Below are positions 46,701 through 59,380 of a stretch of DNA of 64,000 nucleotides, piece after piece. Source of the stretch: Phlebiopsis flavidoalba (taxonomy: Eukaryota > Basidiomycota > Agaricomycetes > Polyporales > Phanerochaetaceae); NCBI GenBank assembly GCA_035772785.1, contig JAOCPU010000009.1:248001-312000 (forward strand), in the 5' to 3' direction. The translations under genes were made by a program, and so were the position numbers. The notes beneath the pieces are model-generated. The model was given only the letters and a program-made list of their open reading frames with translations. It searched no databases and was not told the origin of the DNA. How positions within the stretch are numbered: the first letter of the stretch is position 1; every line of letters begins with the position of its first letter.

Positions 46701-49065
46701 TCACATTCATCAAAGTCGATCTGGGGTGAGTGAAACCTTTGGGCCGCACACGATCCTTTATTGACGTGAATAGCCAAAATGGTCCCCCTGTTTCGAGCAT
46801 CATATATTCTCGACGCGGTATCTCACCACCTATTGAAACCGCATTCTCATGGATAACGATCTGTGTCTACCAAACAGCGTGCCGGTGCCCGAAATACGTT
46901 GCTGGCGTTCTCAGAAAGCAAGTGGTACGATTTGGCCCTTGGTCGCTTGTGATCGTTACTCATGGACATGAAGCGCGAAGCATTGGCCCCAGCTAGCACT
47001 ACGATCGGCTATGGGATTGGATGATGCTTCGCTTGGAGCAGATATATAATCAGATCAAGCCCGATACATTGACCTTTCTGGGAAGGTGTATTCAATGTGA
47101 GTGGCGAAGTCAAGAAATGAAAAACGTCTCGAATGACCCTCCGACAGGAACAACTTCTGGAACGCGACTACCGTCGCATGGAACGCATGATTCAATGGAT
47201 TTTGTTCTCTTCAACTAGATTTCCACGGAGACTCTGCGTTTCGTCTTTTCGAGTGGGTATCTTATTCTTGGTTTATGCGCACTCACTGAAACGGTGTGCT
47301 ATAGTGAGCAAGGCTTTGACACTGTTCGGTATCGTTTGTGGACTGTTTGCTGGCCCTGTTCGAACCCCAATCCGATCAATACAGACACTATTCCTCGAAA
47401 ACGCAAATACCGGCTTACGCCGAGGTATGATTACCATAAATAATTGACTTATCAATTCGCTCACGTAGAGAGTTATTTAGATTCGTCAACATATCGCTCA
47501 TAATCTCGCCGCTATCACCTCAGAACAGTGGAGACCGTCATATCCCACGACCCAAGCTCTGCTAGATGCATGTAGGACACGGTTGACACCACTGAAGTTG
47601 AGGTAAAGGCGCCTGCTGACGCCTAATTTTAACTCGAACACTTACCAATCCGATAGAAGCGCGCGATATGTCGACGGTGTCTTGTCCATAGCGGAACAGT
47701 TGCCAATCTGGAAAGAGCAGCGACTTCCGCCCACCCCGTGTCAGTCAATCACAATACGACAAAGTTGGTCTTACGGGTAAGCCTTTTTGATCTGTCAGCC
47801 GTCGTATCTTGCTGAGGCGACGATCTTCAACAGTTTCTACAATGGATATGGACATCGGCACACGGTCCTCTCATCCCATTTTGGTTTTGCCTTACGTTGT
47901 TGCCCTCCTGTGAGTCCGCTATTAGCTTCCACTGTCGCTTGATTTTATTGATCCCGCTGTCAGACCTGAAATACTGCGCATGTCCGAACTCAACGACAGT
48001 TCATGAGCTACAGAAATATAGTTTCTGCTGTACTCTATGTGTTGTCCGCCGTGGACTCCCCACCTGACTACGTTCACGTCATAGCCAATCACTTCCTTAC
48101 CGCTATCAAGTCTTCGAACGTAAGCGAGTACTTTGCTTGTCTTTCTTTTGTTAACGGTTTCTCTCGGAATACAGTCCTCGTGGCGCGTACGCTTAAAATG
48201 CGCTACCCACCTCTTACTGGTTTTCTACTACACAGAAACCTCATGTGCATCGAAGGCGACGTCGTTACAAAGATGATGGACGTGACCTCCTGACTGTCTC
48301 TCTGACGAGAACGTGGAGGTCCGTGAGAATGGCTCTGCGCGCATGTTGTCTGGTGTGGTACGATGCTCAGCGCAAAGGGCAAAGCATTATCCCACTCAGG
48401 GTACGTTTTCCGTGCGTATACGGTTGCAGGGGGCACTAACTCTTCTCCTAGGATCGCTTTAATCAAACTAGCGCGGAAGACAAAATTGCCAAACCCGCGC
48501 GTGAACCGACACCCGCTTACCAGGACTCCCTGCGAACTCTGCACTCGGCCATTCTAGGTCTGTGCGCCCTCATCGAGAGTTTCCCCTACTCCGTGGAACC
48601 ATGGATACCTCCTCTGACCGACAGTGCGTCTAACCCTTTCTGTCATATTGATGATTTCGTGAAATGACACCGTAAACATTGCCAAAGCTCGATCAGTCCT
48701 CGCTGCGCATGCGCACGGATCCAATACCAGTATCAACCACTATACGGAAGTGCGCTTCGGAATTTAAGAAGGTAGGTCACAGGCCTCTGTGGTAATCTAG
48801 ACCTTGAAATCCGACTTTGCTCACGCTGGTCATTGCCCGTCCGTTAGACGCATCAGGTACGAGATTGCATGGCCCTCATTGAGTCAATGGCCCGGTACTA
48901 ATGAGGGCACGTAGGACACTTGGCACAAGGGATCAGCTGGTCTTGACGACGAGGACCAGCTCCAGATAACCTGTCCCACATGATGCTTGTCGGGACGTCG
49001 TACTGTAAGTCAAATACCTAAGCTGGCATACCGAGCCGATCTTCATGCTCTTTCCAGACGCCTGA
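40726..49065 (+). CDS. BLM10: proteasome activator BLM10/PA200
   Basis: A very large HEAT-repeat protein that caps the 20S proteasome and opens its gate. Exons are spread over 8.3 kb. Recognised blocks: MATDILAS (40726); TTWDGAL (about 41078); GYLAGSRALDSLDKLITSTE (about 42292); TTLRTPALLAMFAKD (about 42646); TLCTSMFIVSVVQHIKVGDL (about 43015); DWVTALIRRVFALYENLPEE (about 43302); TLDVLCLQLSGSLFDLVLKL (about 43425); LLKYKEEIIEILQLLIEKTK (about 43857); GYSGTGRLIHRILHTVGAVY (about 43931); SEEIDFVIEILDRIGGPALD (about 44217). Near the C-terminus are LHSAILGLCALIESFPYSVE (about 48540), TTIRKCASEFKK (about 48740), DTWHK and EDQLQ. It ends Ser-Tyr, intron 49005-49057, Tyr-Ala-stop. This YYA is the docking motif known from yeast Blm10. 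Many single-base breaks. Confidence 0.9.
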
Positions 49066-50792
49066 GGTGGTTCGAGGGCTGGTGTCGGGACCGTCGCTTC
49101 GTTCTCGAGTTCACTGTGTGAATTATTGTGTAGAACCGGATAAATCTCTCATTGTACAGCACTTTCTTCCCATAAACGGTCGTGGTGATAGCTTCTCTCA
49201 TTAGTCGTGTATCTCGATAGTTTCCTCGCAATGGTACGCGTTGTATAAACAATGTCACTCGGGTATGCCTTTGAGTCACAAGGGAGCAGGGGTATGAGCG
49301 CGTGAGACGAACATTAGCTCAATAAGGCTTCTGGTCATCGCAGGAGAGAGGGTCGGTTCAGCTAACGTAGCCACCGAGACTTCTGGCTCTTGGACAGTCA
49401 CGAAGATCAGCTTAACGTTAATGCGAGCTAATGGTCTCGCACCATAGAGGATCAATCTCAAGTATCTAGGTGCCGTGTACCTCACGAGAAGGTGACCGAG
49501 CAGGAGCATGTGAACTGTAGAAAAAACGATGACCCAGCCGGCGGTCCACGGGTGTCATCAATGAATGAGATAGGAACGGCTAGCCGCACCCCGAGCTTCT
49601 GCTGCTCACAAGCGAGAAGTTATGCCGCGCCATCCCACCATGGACAGGGTCCAGCGCGAACCGCGTGTTTGATCTGGAGCTTGAACTTGCCGTCTTGCAG
49701 AGACATGAGGCCATGCGATGCTCTCCAGGCGAGGAGATAAAAAGATCCCAGCTAAAGTTGTCCACTGGTGTGTTGTTTATTGACCGAAGAATCAAGAAAA
49801 CCTGGGGACCAGTTTCAGCATTTAACCGAGACGTAGAATGTAGAAAGCACATAATTGCGCGGATCGATCTGTGACGGGGAAAGACATCGTGTAGAGGGGG
49901 CCGTTCGCCCCAAAGATGGCAGACTCTCGACAACTTTAACCATCTGTATAGGAAAGGCTAGTAAGCGGGCTGAATCGTTCATCCGGGCAATACAAAGCCG
50001 TGGATAGAATGCGAGGAGAATTGCAGATGAACGGAGCGAAGAGAAAGGGCAAATCGACGGGGCACTTCTTGATGAGTTAGCCGTACGTGTCCTCGGAATG
50101 GAATGCGAGGGCTCAACCATATTGCCCGTCTCAATTGAGCGGTGGGCGGCCACAGCAGCAGGTCTAGGCGCATGCAATGAGCTCTTATCATACTTCCAGC
50201 CTGAGTGAACGCGCGGCACCCGAATCCAAAGGTCTTTCGAGCAGTCCAGCGACCATGGGTGAGTACTCACCATCGATCAGTCGAGGAGTCCCGCTCCGTG
50301 CACGAGTTCCTGTTATGGAGATCATATCTTCGGAAACGATCACCTGTTTGGCGAATTATGAGCCCGCAGTAGGCACATCTCGGTAAGAGCTTGGGCAGGG
50401 TAAAACTTAAGACTTGCCTACGCGATCTTCATCCGCTTTACGGATACAGCTCCGCATCCTACGTCGAGCTGACTCGGGAGAATAGCTTCGTCACCCGAGC
50501 GAAGACGTAGGAAGAGTAGCTAATCATCTTGGTACTGACTCGTGGTATGAGTCCGTCGTGCAGGTGTAGGACCGACTGGAGGGTATATCATAAGGCGCTT
50601 GGTGCTGGCGGCGCGCTCAGTTGATTTCTGCAGCTGTCGCCACTGAGCTTGCCGCTCTAGAAAGACGTCTAAATGAAAAGGTTTGAGCGATGGCAGTCGT
50701 CACTAGGACTCTTGTTTAGCCTGGGCCACGAAGACTTTATTATTTGAAAACTTGCTCAACCCGGACATCTGATGTATATCTGTGGATCCATG

Positions 50793-50810
50793 ATATATAT
50801 ATATATATAT
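50793..50810. repeat. (AT)9 microsatellite
   Basis: Nine AT units, directly followed by the first ATG of a 209-codon open frame. Confidence 0.9.
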
Positions 50811-51552
50811 GGCTTCAGTCTATAGTAAGACGATATGGCCAAGGTTGGATAAGCCTGCTGTTACCCGGATTGAAGTACTGGAGAACACAGCTGGTAGAGA
50901 AAATCGGGAGAAATTGGTCGGGTCGAATACTATCGCCGAGAAAGGCATGCGCAGGCTCCCGCATCGGAGCGACGAGATCTGCCTCCGCGAGAAGCAAGAC
51001 TCGCGCAGGGCACGTGTGGCGGAAATTGGCGCTGCGGGGCAGCGTTTTCCAGACCGGAGCTGCGTTGGTGAGGACACCACCGAGCCAGGTAAAGCACTTT
51101 CTAGTAGGTTATGGCAGTTATATGTCTGTCACGCACTACAAGCAGGTCTGAAACACGAAAACGCGTCAATATCGGACGCAGGAGGCAGAAATACAACATC
51201 AATCACCGTTGGGTCGCCGATCATGGGTGGAATGATAGACGCCCATCAACACCGTGGGACTGTTGCGGCTCGGGTGTCAAATTGCAGATTGTGGCGCTCA
51301 CCGCCTCGAGCGCGCGTGCGGGGACAGGACAAGCCCGCGCAGGCTGCACACAACGTCGAGCAGAAAAACAGAGAAATTTGGGGGGCGTGTGTGGGTCTTG
51401 CACCACGGAGTGATGCAGAAAAGATACACGAGTCTTGAGCATGGCGTGCACGCTTACATTACCGGGTCCTCGATGAGGACATGGGCTCGTAAAATATCAG
51501 TTCCGCGACGAAGGCACGTTGCAATCAAACCCTGGCTTATTCCGTAAGGCAG

Positions 51553-51700
51553 TCGCAAGGCATCCCTCTCGCTCTCTTCTCCTCCCTCTCTTCTCTCTCC
51601 GTCTCATCATCACCAAGCACGTTGCCCACCACACAGCACTCAAGCAAGTCCGCCCAGTATCTAAGAGGTTTCTCGCAGACCATCATCTCACGACCCCGGC
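51553..51700 (+). promoter_or_regulatory. pyrimidine-rich leader upstream of the CCCH gene
   Basis: The plus strand is strongly C/T-biased, most densely at about 51565-51605. Such CT blocks are common just upstream of, or in, 5' UTRs of highly transcribed fungal genes. It lies about 430 bp before the CCCH start, which would allow a long leader or a 5' UTR intron. Confidence 0.4.
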
Positions 51701-52029
51701 GCGCGCCCATCCCTCGAGACACCGCCAACCCCGCTTGTCTCCCGCTTTGCGCCTCGTTTTCCTCCGCTTTGTGTTGGAGAACAGACGAGCGACGCAGGTC
51801 TACAGGGTTCTCAGCATCTCTCGACCGCCGCGCTCACGACTTCTCGCCATCTTCAACCTGTGCACGCATCATTGATTATTCTCTAACATCGCACACCACG
51901 CAATTTTTATCATCTCAAGCTCTATCGGTTCCGTTCACGACGACATTATGTCTTTATCTGGTATGTGTTGAGTCTCCTTCACTATCCCTTGTCCTTGTCC
52001 AACCATCCGTCTTGTCGCGCTAGATTAAA

Positions 52030-54690
52030 ATGATGCACGAATCCGTTACGAAATCACCCTCGCCCGCCAGTTCTTTCAGCATAATAAGTCGGGACGATGC
52101 TTCTCAACAACAACCAAGGAAAAGTCGTCTCTGCTAGAGACATGCTGTCTGGGTCGGGCACGCGTCGCGGAGGCCGCAGTCAGTAGGAATCCAAAAACGT
52201 GCGTGTCATTCTTGTGCCACTGTTTTAGCGAGACTGACTCGAGCTGTCGTTCGTCCTGCGCAGCTGATCGTTGTTCCGGCAGGTCAGTCGCAGCCAATGC
52301 CAACGGGGGCGGTAGGTGGAGGTACAACAACTTAGGCCAACTCGTTGACTCGGTATCGGCAGAGGGGGACTTAGCAGATGAAGTGGTGAAGCTGCAGATC
52401 AACTGACGATGTCTCCGACCGCAAGACCCAGATGCGCACTCCTCCTCATCTTCGGGGATCTATGGGTGTCGTTGGGGTTGAGACGAGTCCTTTAGAGACG
52501 TCGTCAGAGACGAGCCTTGGCTCAGAGTCCCCGAATGCCTTTGATCAATCTGGCGCACTAGGATCGCACTCTCGCGGATCGTCCGCCGATACCACTGGTT
52601 CGTCGCACACGCCAGGATACTCAGGCGGCCAGACCCTGCAAGCAGCGCCGTACACCCCATTGAAAGGCAGTGGAGTGGGAGAGTCGAGGAACCGCCCCCA
52701 TTCGTACAGCGGAGGACTGTCTACCGCCGAGCTCATGCGCTTGTCGAACGTTGGTGGTAGCCCCGGCGTGCCCGAGTCTTGGACAAGCCCAAAAGGCACT
52801 CCAGAGCGACAGCAACCCGCTGAACAGCCCACATACCCGTCGCTCACTGGCCAGACCGGCCCCTCTCGCTCTCAAGAAAGCGCTTGTCGGGCCTCGTGTC
52901 GACGAGTCCCGTGGCTCGTTCGATGCACCCTCGCGCCCACACTTCATTAACGGGCAACAGGGTCCCGCTGTCGCGCCCGGCTGCTGGCACCACTGCGCCT
53001 GCGCCTCTCTACGCCGCCAATCGTCCGATCAACATTGCTCAGGATGCGCAGCTTCGGCAGCGTGCCTTCACTCTCCTCAAGTCCCCGCCGTCATGCAGAG
53101 CCCTCCCAACTTTGGGTATCCCGCACCGTTGCCCATGTCCGTAACTGGTGGACAGCAATTGTACGACATGATGCTTCCAACACCGCCTCTTGAAAACCCC
53201 GCGATGGCTCGCCTCCAACAGCAGGCGCCTTACCGAGGCGGCCACCAACATTCTGCATCTGACCCCGCGTCTCTGCGCGATCCCGCCATGCTAGCCATGA
53301 TCAACAACAACATACAGGCTGCCTTCGCCGCGGGTCAAATGTATGGCCCTTCTGGGCTGGTGCCGCCTGCAATGGCGATGTTCAACCAGTTCTTTCTACC
53401 CCACTGCCGATGGGTACGCTACCCCGATCTGGCTATGATGGCTAGGCTTCAGCCGCAGTTTACCGGCCAGTACGGGCTCCTTCCGGCCAAGGTCTTCCAG
53501 TCGGTGCGGGCTCTGGTCTGAAGACGGCTGTACCCCACGTCAGGAGGGTCGTCCAGCCCTGGCCCCAACGCGAACAACCGCAAGCTGGGTCTGTACAAGA
53601 CGGAGTTGTGCAGGAGCTGGGAAGAGAAGGGTACTTGCCGCTACGGAACGAAGTGCCAGTTCGCCCACGGAGAGGATGAACTACGGCTGGTACAAAGGCA
53701 TCCAAAGGTGAGTACTCGTGACACATCAAAGTTATCAACCGTGCTCAATCAGTGTTCAGTACAAAACGGAGATATGCAGAGTGAGTTTTGATGTCGTCAT
53801 GTTTTTTTAGACTATACTGACATCTGCACCCGTCTAGACGTTCTGGGTGTCAGGTTCCTGCCCCTACGGAAAGCGTTGCTGCTTCATCCACACAGAGCTC
53901 CCTGGCAGTGCTCCCCAGGCCGGTCAAGACGGCAGCCCTTCGCACATGTCCGGGGAAACTCGCCCCCGCTCCGACAGCGATCCCAACGAGGGCTCGACGT
54001 CGCTCCTCGCCCGCATCTCCGCGAAGCGTCAGGAGCCCCTCGCGACGGGCAAAGGAGGGAGCGTTAGCACACAACACCGCCATCGGCTGGCTTCGGTGGT
54101 CGTCCCGGCTCGCTGCGCGTAGACACGTCAGTGTTGGACCCCAACGCTGCCAAACAAAACAAGTCGGCGTTCCCTACGTTCACTCACAACGGCATCCTCG
54201 TCTCGTCGAACGAAGAACCCCCTGCCATGTCTCCTGGAGGCCTGTCACTGCCGCTCCTGATTTCGGCAGACACGCCGCCGCCCGCATGGACATCGTTGGC
54301 ACACAGGTGTGTATTTAAAGTCAATCTGTTGTCGTCAGATGCTGACACTGTTTTCACAGCGACCTGTCCGCAAGACCAACGTCGATCCCAACGTCCGTCA
54401 TTCGTTCAACGGCGGCGATATCCAGCTTGATCTGAGTGCGAGCACGCCGACTGCGCCCAATCAGTCACAGTTCGGGCTCTCGTCAGAGATGCAGTCCGCG
54501 CGGAACGCGCGCATCAATGGCCATGTCCGCTCGGGCAGCGCTGGCAACTGGGGCTCTGCGACCCGCACTGCCAACCATCTCGGGGCGTAATCCGCTCTCC
54601 TCTATCCCCGGCGGCGAGCTCAAGTCGAACAATATGCCCTGGGCCGACTACACCGCGTCTCGTAGAACCGAGAACAACTGGGGGGCGTGA
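52030..54690 (+). CDS. tandem CCCH zinc-finger protein (TTP/TIS11 type)
   Basis: mRNA-binding protein with two CX8CX5CX3H fingers, the class that binds AU-rich elements and promotes mRNA decay. It starts [19 protein letters not shown] at 52030; the long N-terminal half is Ser/Pro/Gly/Gln-rich (for example [19 protein letters not shown], about 53096). Finger 1: [20 protein letters not shown], then [11 protein letters not shown] (about 53593-53685). The linker RHPK ends at an intron (53708-53759), a 21-nt exon encodes YKTEICR, and a second intron (53781-53837) leads to [18 protein letters not shown]. The lead-ins YKTELCR and YKTEICR match the TTP family. The tail ends [15 protein letters not shown] at 54690. 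Frame breaks lie near 52880-53090, 54060-54240 and 54590. Confidence 0.9.
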
Positions 54691-55224
54691 ACGCTGCGTC
54701 CCCTTCATGCTATTGATCGTGTAGGACAGCGCACTTGGAAAGTGCACATGATGATGTCACCCTTACCCTTGAGGACACTTGTAATCCCCCCTTTTCTTGT
54801 TTCTAGAGTCTGTGGCTCGTCATCCCGTTCTCGTTTCGTCTCGCTGTCCATCCACTGTTACTGTGCATACTAATTCTCACTCTCACTCCCCCTTTGGTCT
54901 GTTTCTGTGTCTTTTTCTTCTGCTGTCCAGTCTCTGTCTCTCTCGATTCCCTCATGCCTCTCATTCCACTTCATCAATGTTGTTCGCGCAGGTTTTGACT
55001 TGTTCTCCCCTGAACATTTCGGATAGCTTGCTACACACATACGCATCTCGCTGCACATATGTTTATTCCAATAAATGATTTCATTATGGCCCAGTCCCTC
55101 TCTCTCGTTCGATTTCCGTGTGTGACCTAATATGTGAAAAGAACGAGTAGCAATACAGAAGGTGTGTGCCGGGTATACGTAACCAGATAAAAGCAGAAGG
55201 TTTATAAGCTTATTAGGATGTTCA
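54691..55224. other. convergent intergenic spacer
   Basis: 3' UTRs of the CCCH gene (+) and choline kinase (-). The plus strand is T/C-rich at about 54780-54990. No gene seen. Confidence 0.5.
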
Positions 55225-56794
55225 TTAAACTGAAAGAGCACGCAGCTCCCGTCTAAATCCTTCCATGCGGCAGCGCGCATACCCAACGTAGTCAAACTCT
55301 GGCTCGCCATCCGTGCCGTCCAGCGACTCGCGGGCCTGCACCAAGCCCCACAGCGCCCACATCCCGTGAGACGCAGGGCTCCAGGCACCGACCTGGGCGT
55401 CCAGCCGCCGCTCCTGCTCCTCAATTGGCTCGGAGCTGCTTGTTGAAGGGGAGAAGTGCGAAAGGTACGCGCGATAGAAGTTGGCGCGCTCTGCGGGCGT
55501 GGGATAGCGGGAGGGGTTCAACAGGTGGGGCGTCTCAGAGTGGTAGTCGGCGGTCCATTCGTGGAAATGGTTTGCAATGTCATACGCGGCAGGGTTTGGA
55601 GACGCGTATTCGAAATCGACCACGATGATCTATGGTTAAGTTCACTATATCAGCGGATGAAGAGGTGCAAGACGTAACGCAAGCGTACTTGATGGTGAGG
55701 AGGAGCGTCGGCAGAAAGGTTGTTAAGCCGTAGAAGGTTGCCGTATTGTGCGTCGTTGTGAGCGACAACACGACAGGACTCTTGCCTTGCTTGCTCTCCT
55801 TGTCCGTCAGCCAGCTCATGTATCGCGCCCATTCATTCTCGAATTCGTCGAGCGCCATAGAGTCACGAACTTCCTGGAGACGGCTGGAAGGGTGAGGATT
55901 TCTCTGGCAAGCGGGAGCCACGATTTCACATTCTTCTTCACCCCCCAGAGGCCACGTTTGAGGCCCCGGAGTGAGCGTAGACGAAAGATCAGGTGAATCG
56001 GGCAGCGCGACGGCAGCCACATCGACTTGATGTAATTCAGCCATTCGTGCACCTATCCAAGAGCTGACCTCGCTGTCACGCATATCTGCGGCTGTGAGAG
56101 CACTGGAATCGAAATATTCTTCAACACGGCCATTTTCGAATGTACCGTACACCCTCGGACCAATGTGATAGCGGGATGAGAGGGAGTGAAGGATGTGCAG
56201 CTCCCGCGGGCGGGAGATGAGTTCTCCAGAAGATGGACCGTAGATTCTGAGTAAGAGAATAGATGATGTAATGGGGAATAGAAGGGCACGACACGAAGAA
56301 AACAGCGTTCGTGAGGGATCCGGACACTTTCTGTATCTTCACGATCTCGGGCGTGATGCCACGATGGCTCCACGTGGGTATGTGTAGTGTATGCAGGATG
56401 GAGAGTAATTGCTCGATGAAGGGTGGGGTCTTGTATCGTCTATGAGCAAGCGAAGGACATGTGAGTTCCATAGAATGACAAATAAGGCTCGGTACCCCCC
56501 GACCAGACCACGACATTTGGCTCCATGGTACAAATGCGGTAGCATTCGAAACTAGCAGCAGCGTGAGCCCCACTAAACTAGAAGGTAGACTCACCGTGCT
56601 TCGAGCCTTCCTTCGGCATGCCGGACCCCCTCAACGCGCACTACGTCAACCTCGGCGTCGTCAAAGGGGATAGATAGTGACGAGGACGAGCGGGTGATAG
56701 TTCGGGAAACGGGGCCACTCCCGCTGCCGCTGAGCGAGGATGCGGAGGACGAATGGGGTCTAAGAGCTCGTCCGCGGTCCATGGGGAGCGCCAT
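55225..56794 (-). CDS. choline/ethanolamine kinase
   Basis: ATP-dependent kinase that phosphorylates choline and/or ethanolamine, the first step of the Kennedy pathway. The start at 56794 gives MALPMDRGRALRPHSSSASS, a Ser-rich non-catalytic leader. The kinase begins with PPFIEQLLSILHTLHIPTWS and VKIQKVSGSLTNAVFFVS (about 56345-56285). It continues with LRIYGPSSGELISR, YGTFENGRVEEYF (about 56150) and ELHQVDVAAVALPDSPD. The catalytic loop HNDAQYGNLLRL lies at about 55765-55730. After an intron the metal-binding VDFEYASPNPAAYDIANHFH follows (about 55620-55560), with EWTADYH. The stop is TAA at 55225. The HND loop and FEY..N...D..N.F motifs are intact; a few frame changes separate the blocks. Choline versus ethanolamine preference cannot be decided. 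Confidence 0.9.
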
Positions 56795-56836
56795 AGGCTG
56801 AATTTCCGGCCCTACAGGCGGGGAGCATGGTGTTAT

Positions 56837-57400
56837 TCAGTCCGTCAAAGAAGGATAGCAGGCGTTTTCCAGCGACCGAAGCAAGGCGGGTACTTTCTCC
56901 GGGTGATTGACTTGCGAAAGACGTAAATCGGCCATGAAAGCGAATGAGAGCAGATGGGAGGGTTTTCTCACTTTGTGGGGGTGACTTGGAAGCTGTGGTA
57001 TGGCAGAAGGAGAGCAGATAGCAGTCACACGACTGTGCAGGTGTGGTCCTGATATCGTCCAGATCCACTTTGGCAAAAAAGCGCAACAGCGCAGTGGTGC
57101 CTCGTTTTCAAGCTCCGGTGGGGCGGCGGCTCCATCAGCGGCATCCCAATCTCCCCACAGGGATTCACGCGCCTCTATAGCCTCGATAGGACCGGAAGCC
57201 TGCTCTTGCGCCTTTTCTTGTCGCTGCGCGCGTCCGCGACGCGGCCAGGATAACACAAGCAAAATGTCTTGTGCTCGTGCAATCCCAGGCCCACTGTCGC
57301 CGCAACATGCAGCTCGTAGACCAAATTTCAGGGTTACTAAACACATATCCACAACCAGTGACTTGCATCATACTGTCAGACATCCGTGGGACGCACATCA
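56837..57400 (-). CDS. possible unidentified gene
   Basis: An open frame of 171 codons (56837-57352) and overlapping frames contain coding-like but unrecognised text: SGPIEAIEARESLWGDWDAA and PPELENEAPLRCC (about 57200-57085), then AKVDLDDIRTTPAQSCDCYL in the next frame (about 57075-57015). The balanced use of acidic and aromatic residues suggests real coding sequence broken by one indel. No family recognised; it may also be part of a longer spliced gene. Confidence 0.3.
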
Positions 57401-59380
57401 TCATTGCTGAACCCGTCCGCCGCCGCCAACTATAATGAGCCGACCCTTCTCAAGAGGCCGTTAGGGTATTCGATGTTACCGTTATTTGAGTAAGCACAAG
57501 GCACACAAACTCATACTTTTTGATTTTGACCTTCTGTCAAGGCTAGTGCATTTCATGTCGAACCTTGTACGGCTGAACTCGATTTGAAACACCTAAACCT
57601 ACACCCCATGTGAGCTGGCGAGGTTTGTGGGTCATGTAATACATACTAGGAACCAGCCCCCGCCGTCTTTCAGGGTGCTTCGCCTCGCACAACTTTGCGG
57701 AAATCTAGATGCGGGCGACGGTCTTGCGTGGACGTGCCTGTCCGCCCAACCCCCGTGGCTAGGATACTGCTCGTCTTCCTTGTGGACGCTTGCCGCTCAA
57801 AGTACTTTTTCCGTTGTATTCCGCCGATCCTTCCGCCGTCGGTGTGGATGTTCTCATAGCTTCCTTGCTACCTAGCAGAGATAGCGCCCCGAGAATTATT
57901 CTCGTGCACTCGTGGCGCGTCCGCGCGCCAGGGCTCTCGGCCCTGCGCACTGCGTACAGCGACATACACCTGACTACCGCGGTTTTACAATCAGGTTCTC
58001 CCGGCGACGCTACGCGAATTCGGATTACTTGAAAACCAGACTGGACTCATAGTGCTCGTGTTGACTGGGCCGTAGTTCTGGATACATAACAGAATACGTA
58101 GGCGTCTGTGTACCATTTCCTCATTGCTCATGTGCCGCATGGCCAGGAATCAACGGACGTCCGGATACGCCTTACCGTATCAACATCGTAACACGGACAA
58201 TACGTAACTTTGAGGTTATCGGAGTCTTTTCCATCTCCATTATCCACCGCGGTCCGAGGGCTAGACGACGATCGTTCAAGTCCCTCGAGCTGTGCCAATT
58301 ATCATGGGCGCACTACCGTTTTCAGCGATGTTATTGGGTGTAGTCTTGCCCAACGGACGTTCTTTGAAGGGTCAAAATGGACACAGGTGCGATGTTCGAA
58401 CGACCCTCGAATCCTTGACATGGGCCGTCTGGCAACCTTACAGATGCCGAGTCGATGTGTGCAACTTGGCCTCTTGGACGACTCCCCTCGTTTGACAGGA
58501 ACCACAGAAGGAGCGTATCCTCGGAGCTGGTTTTCCTGCTGCGGCTCGCGGGCGCGATGAGCGAAGAACCCAAGACCACGTGGTGGGCGCCGTCAGCTGA
58601 TATGTACACGCTTTTCTCTCACATCGCAGGCCGTCATGACAGTCGCTCTTCCTGGGCGTAAATCCACTCCGCAACGTATGGGACCAACTCCACCACCCTG
58701 TGCGAATGCGGTCAATATAGCGGCCTCAATCTCGTTTGGGTCATACAGAACGTGGGCCCCTTTCCAGGAGGTCCCCACACGTTGTTCTTTACCCTCCTGG
58801 GCATTGCATTGATGGACGTTCCAGACTTTTTTGGATCACCCTGCAAACAGGCGCCAGGAGCCAATCGCACGTTTAGAAGCCGTGCGCAAAGACTTACATT
58901 TCCCAGCGTATAAGGACCAAGGGCTTCTCAACGGGCCTCAACGGGCACACCTCTGATGAGAAAAGTCTTCATCTTAAAGTAATCTTGGGTTGTGTCATCT
59001 GCCACGACCCTGTCTTTGCCGTGGTACGTACACGGGCGTCTCTCCCAAGAGTCGTATGTAACGCGCTCCACGAGGAGCCTAAAAAGTTAGAATATTCCAT
59101 TACGCATGGGAAACAAAGTACAGATTGTGTTAACGATTTGCGTAGAAAGAATGCGAAATGCACACGAGGTATACGGAATACATTGAGTTGGTCTAGGTTG
59201 ATCACAATAAAAATTTTGCAGCAAGAGTTCAAGAATCCGAAGGCGTGAAAATGTCATGAGGCGGTCGTTATACTTGGCCAGCTCCGGTAACCGACAGAGT
59301 TGCTTTTGGGACGTCGAAGGTTCCTTTTTCTGCGGCCGTGTCGGTCTCTAGTCGGTCGCTGGTCCTGAACTCGAGGTTTC
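57401..59380. other. 2-kb region without a recognisable gene
   Basis: Short open frames on both strands, none with a known motif. A stretch at 58560-58800 reads weakly protein-like on + (EPKTTWWAPSADMYTLFSHI) but could not be assigned. Confidence 0.4.

Larger units (their letters stand above)
49066..52029. other. 3-kb region without a recognisable gene
   Basis: No known family seen. It contains a 209-codon intronless frame (50809-51438, +), an AT microsatellite and, at its end, the pyrimidine-rich leader of the CCCH gene. A coiled-coil-like fragment (SAAVATELAALERRLNEK, about 50628-50682) lies upstream of the microsatellite but could not be extended into a gene. Confidence 0.4.
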
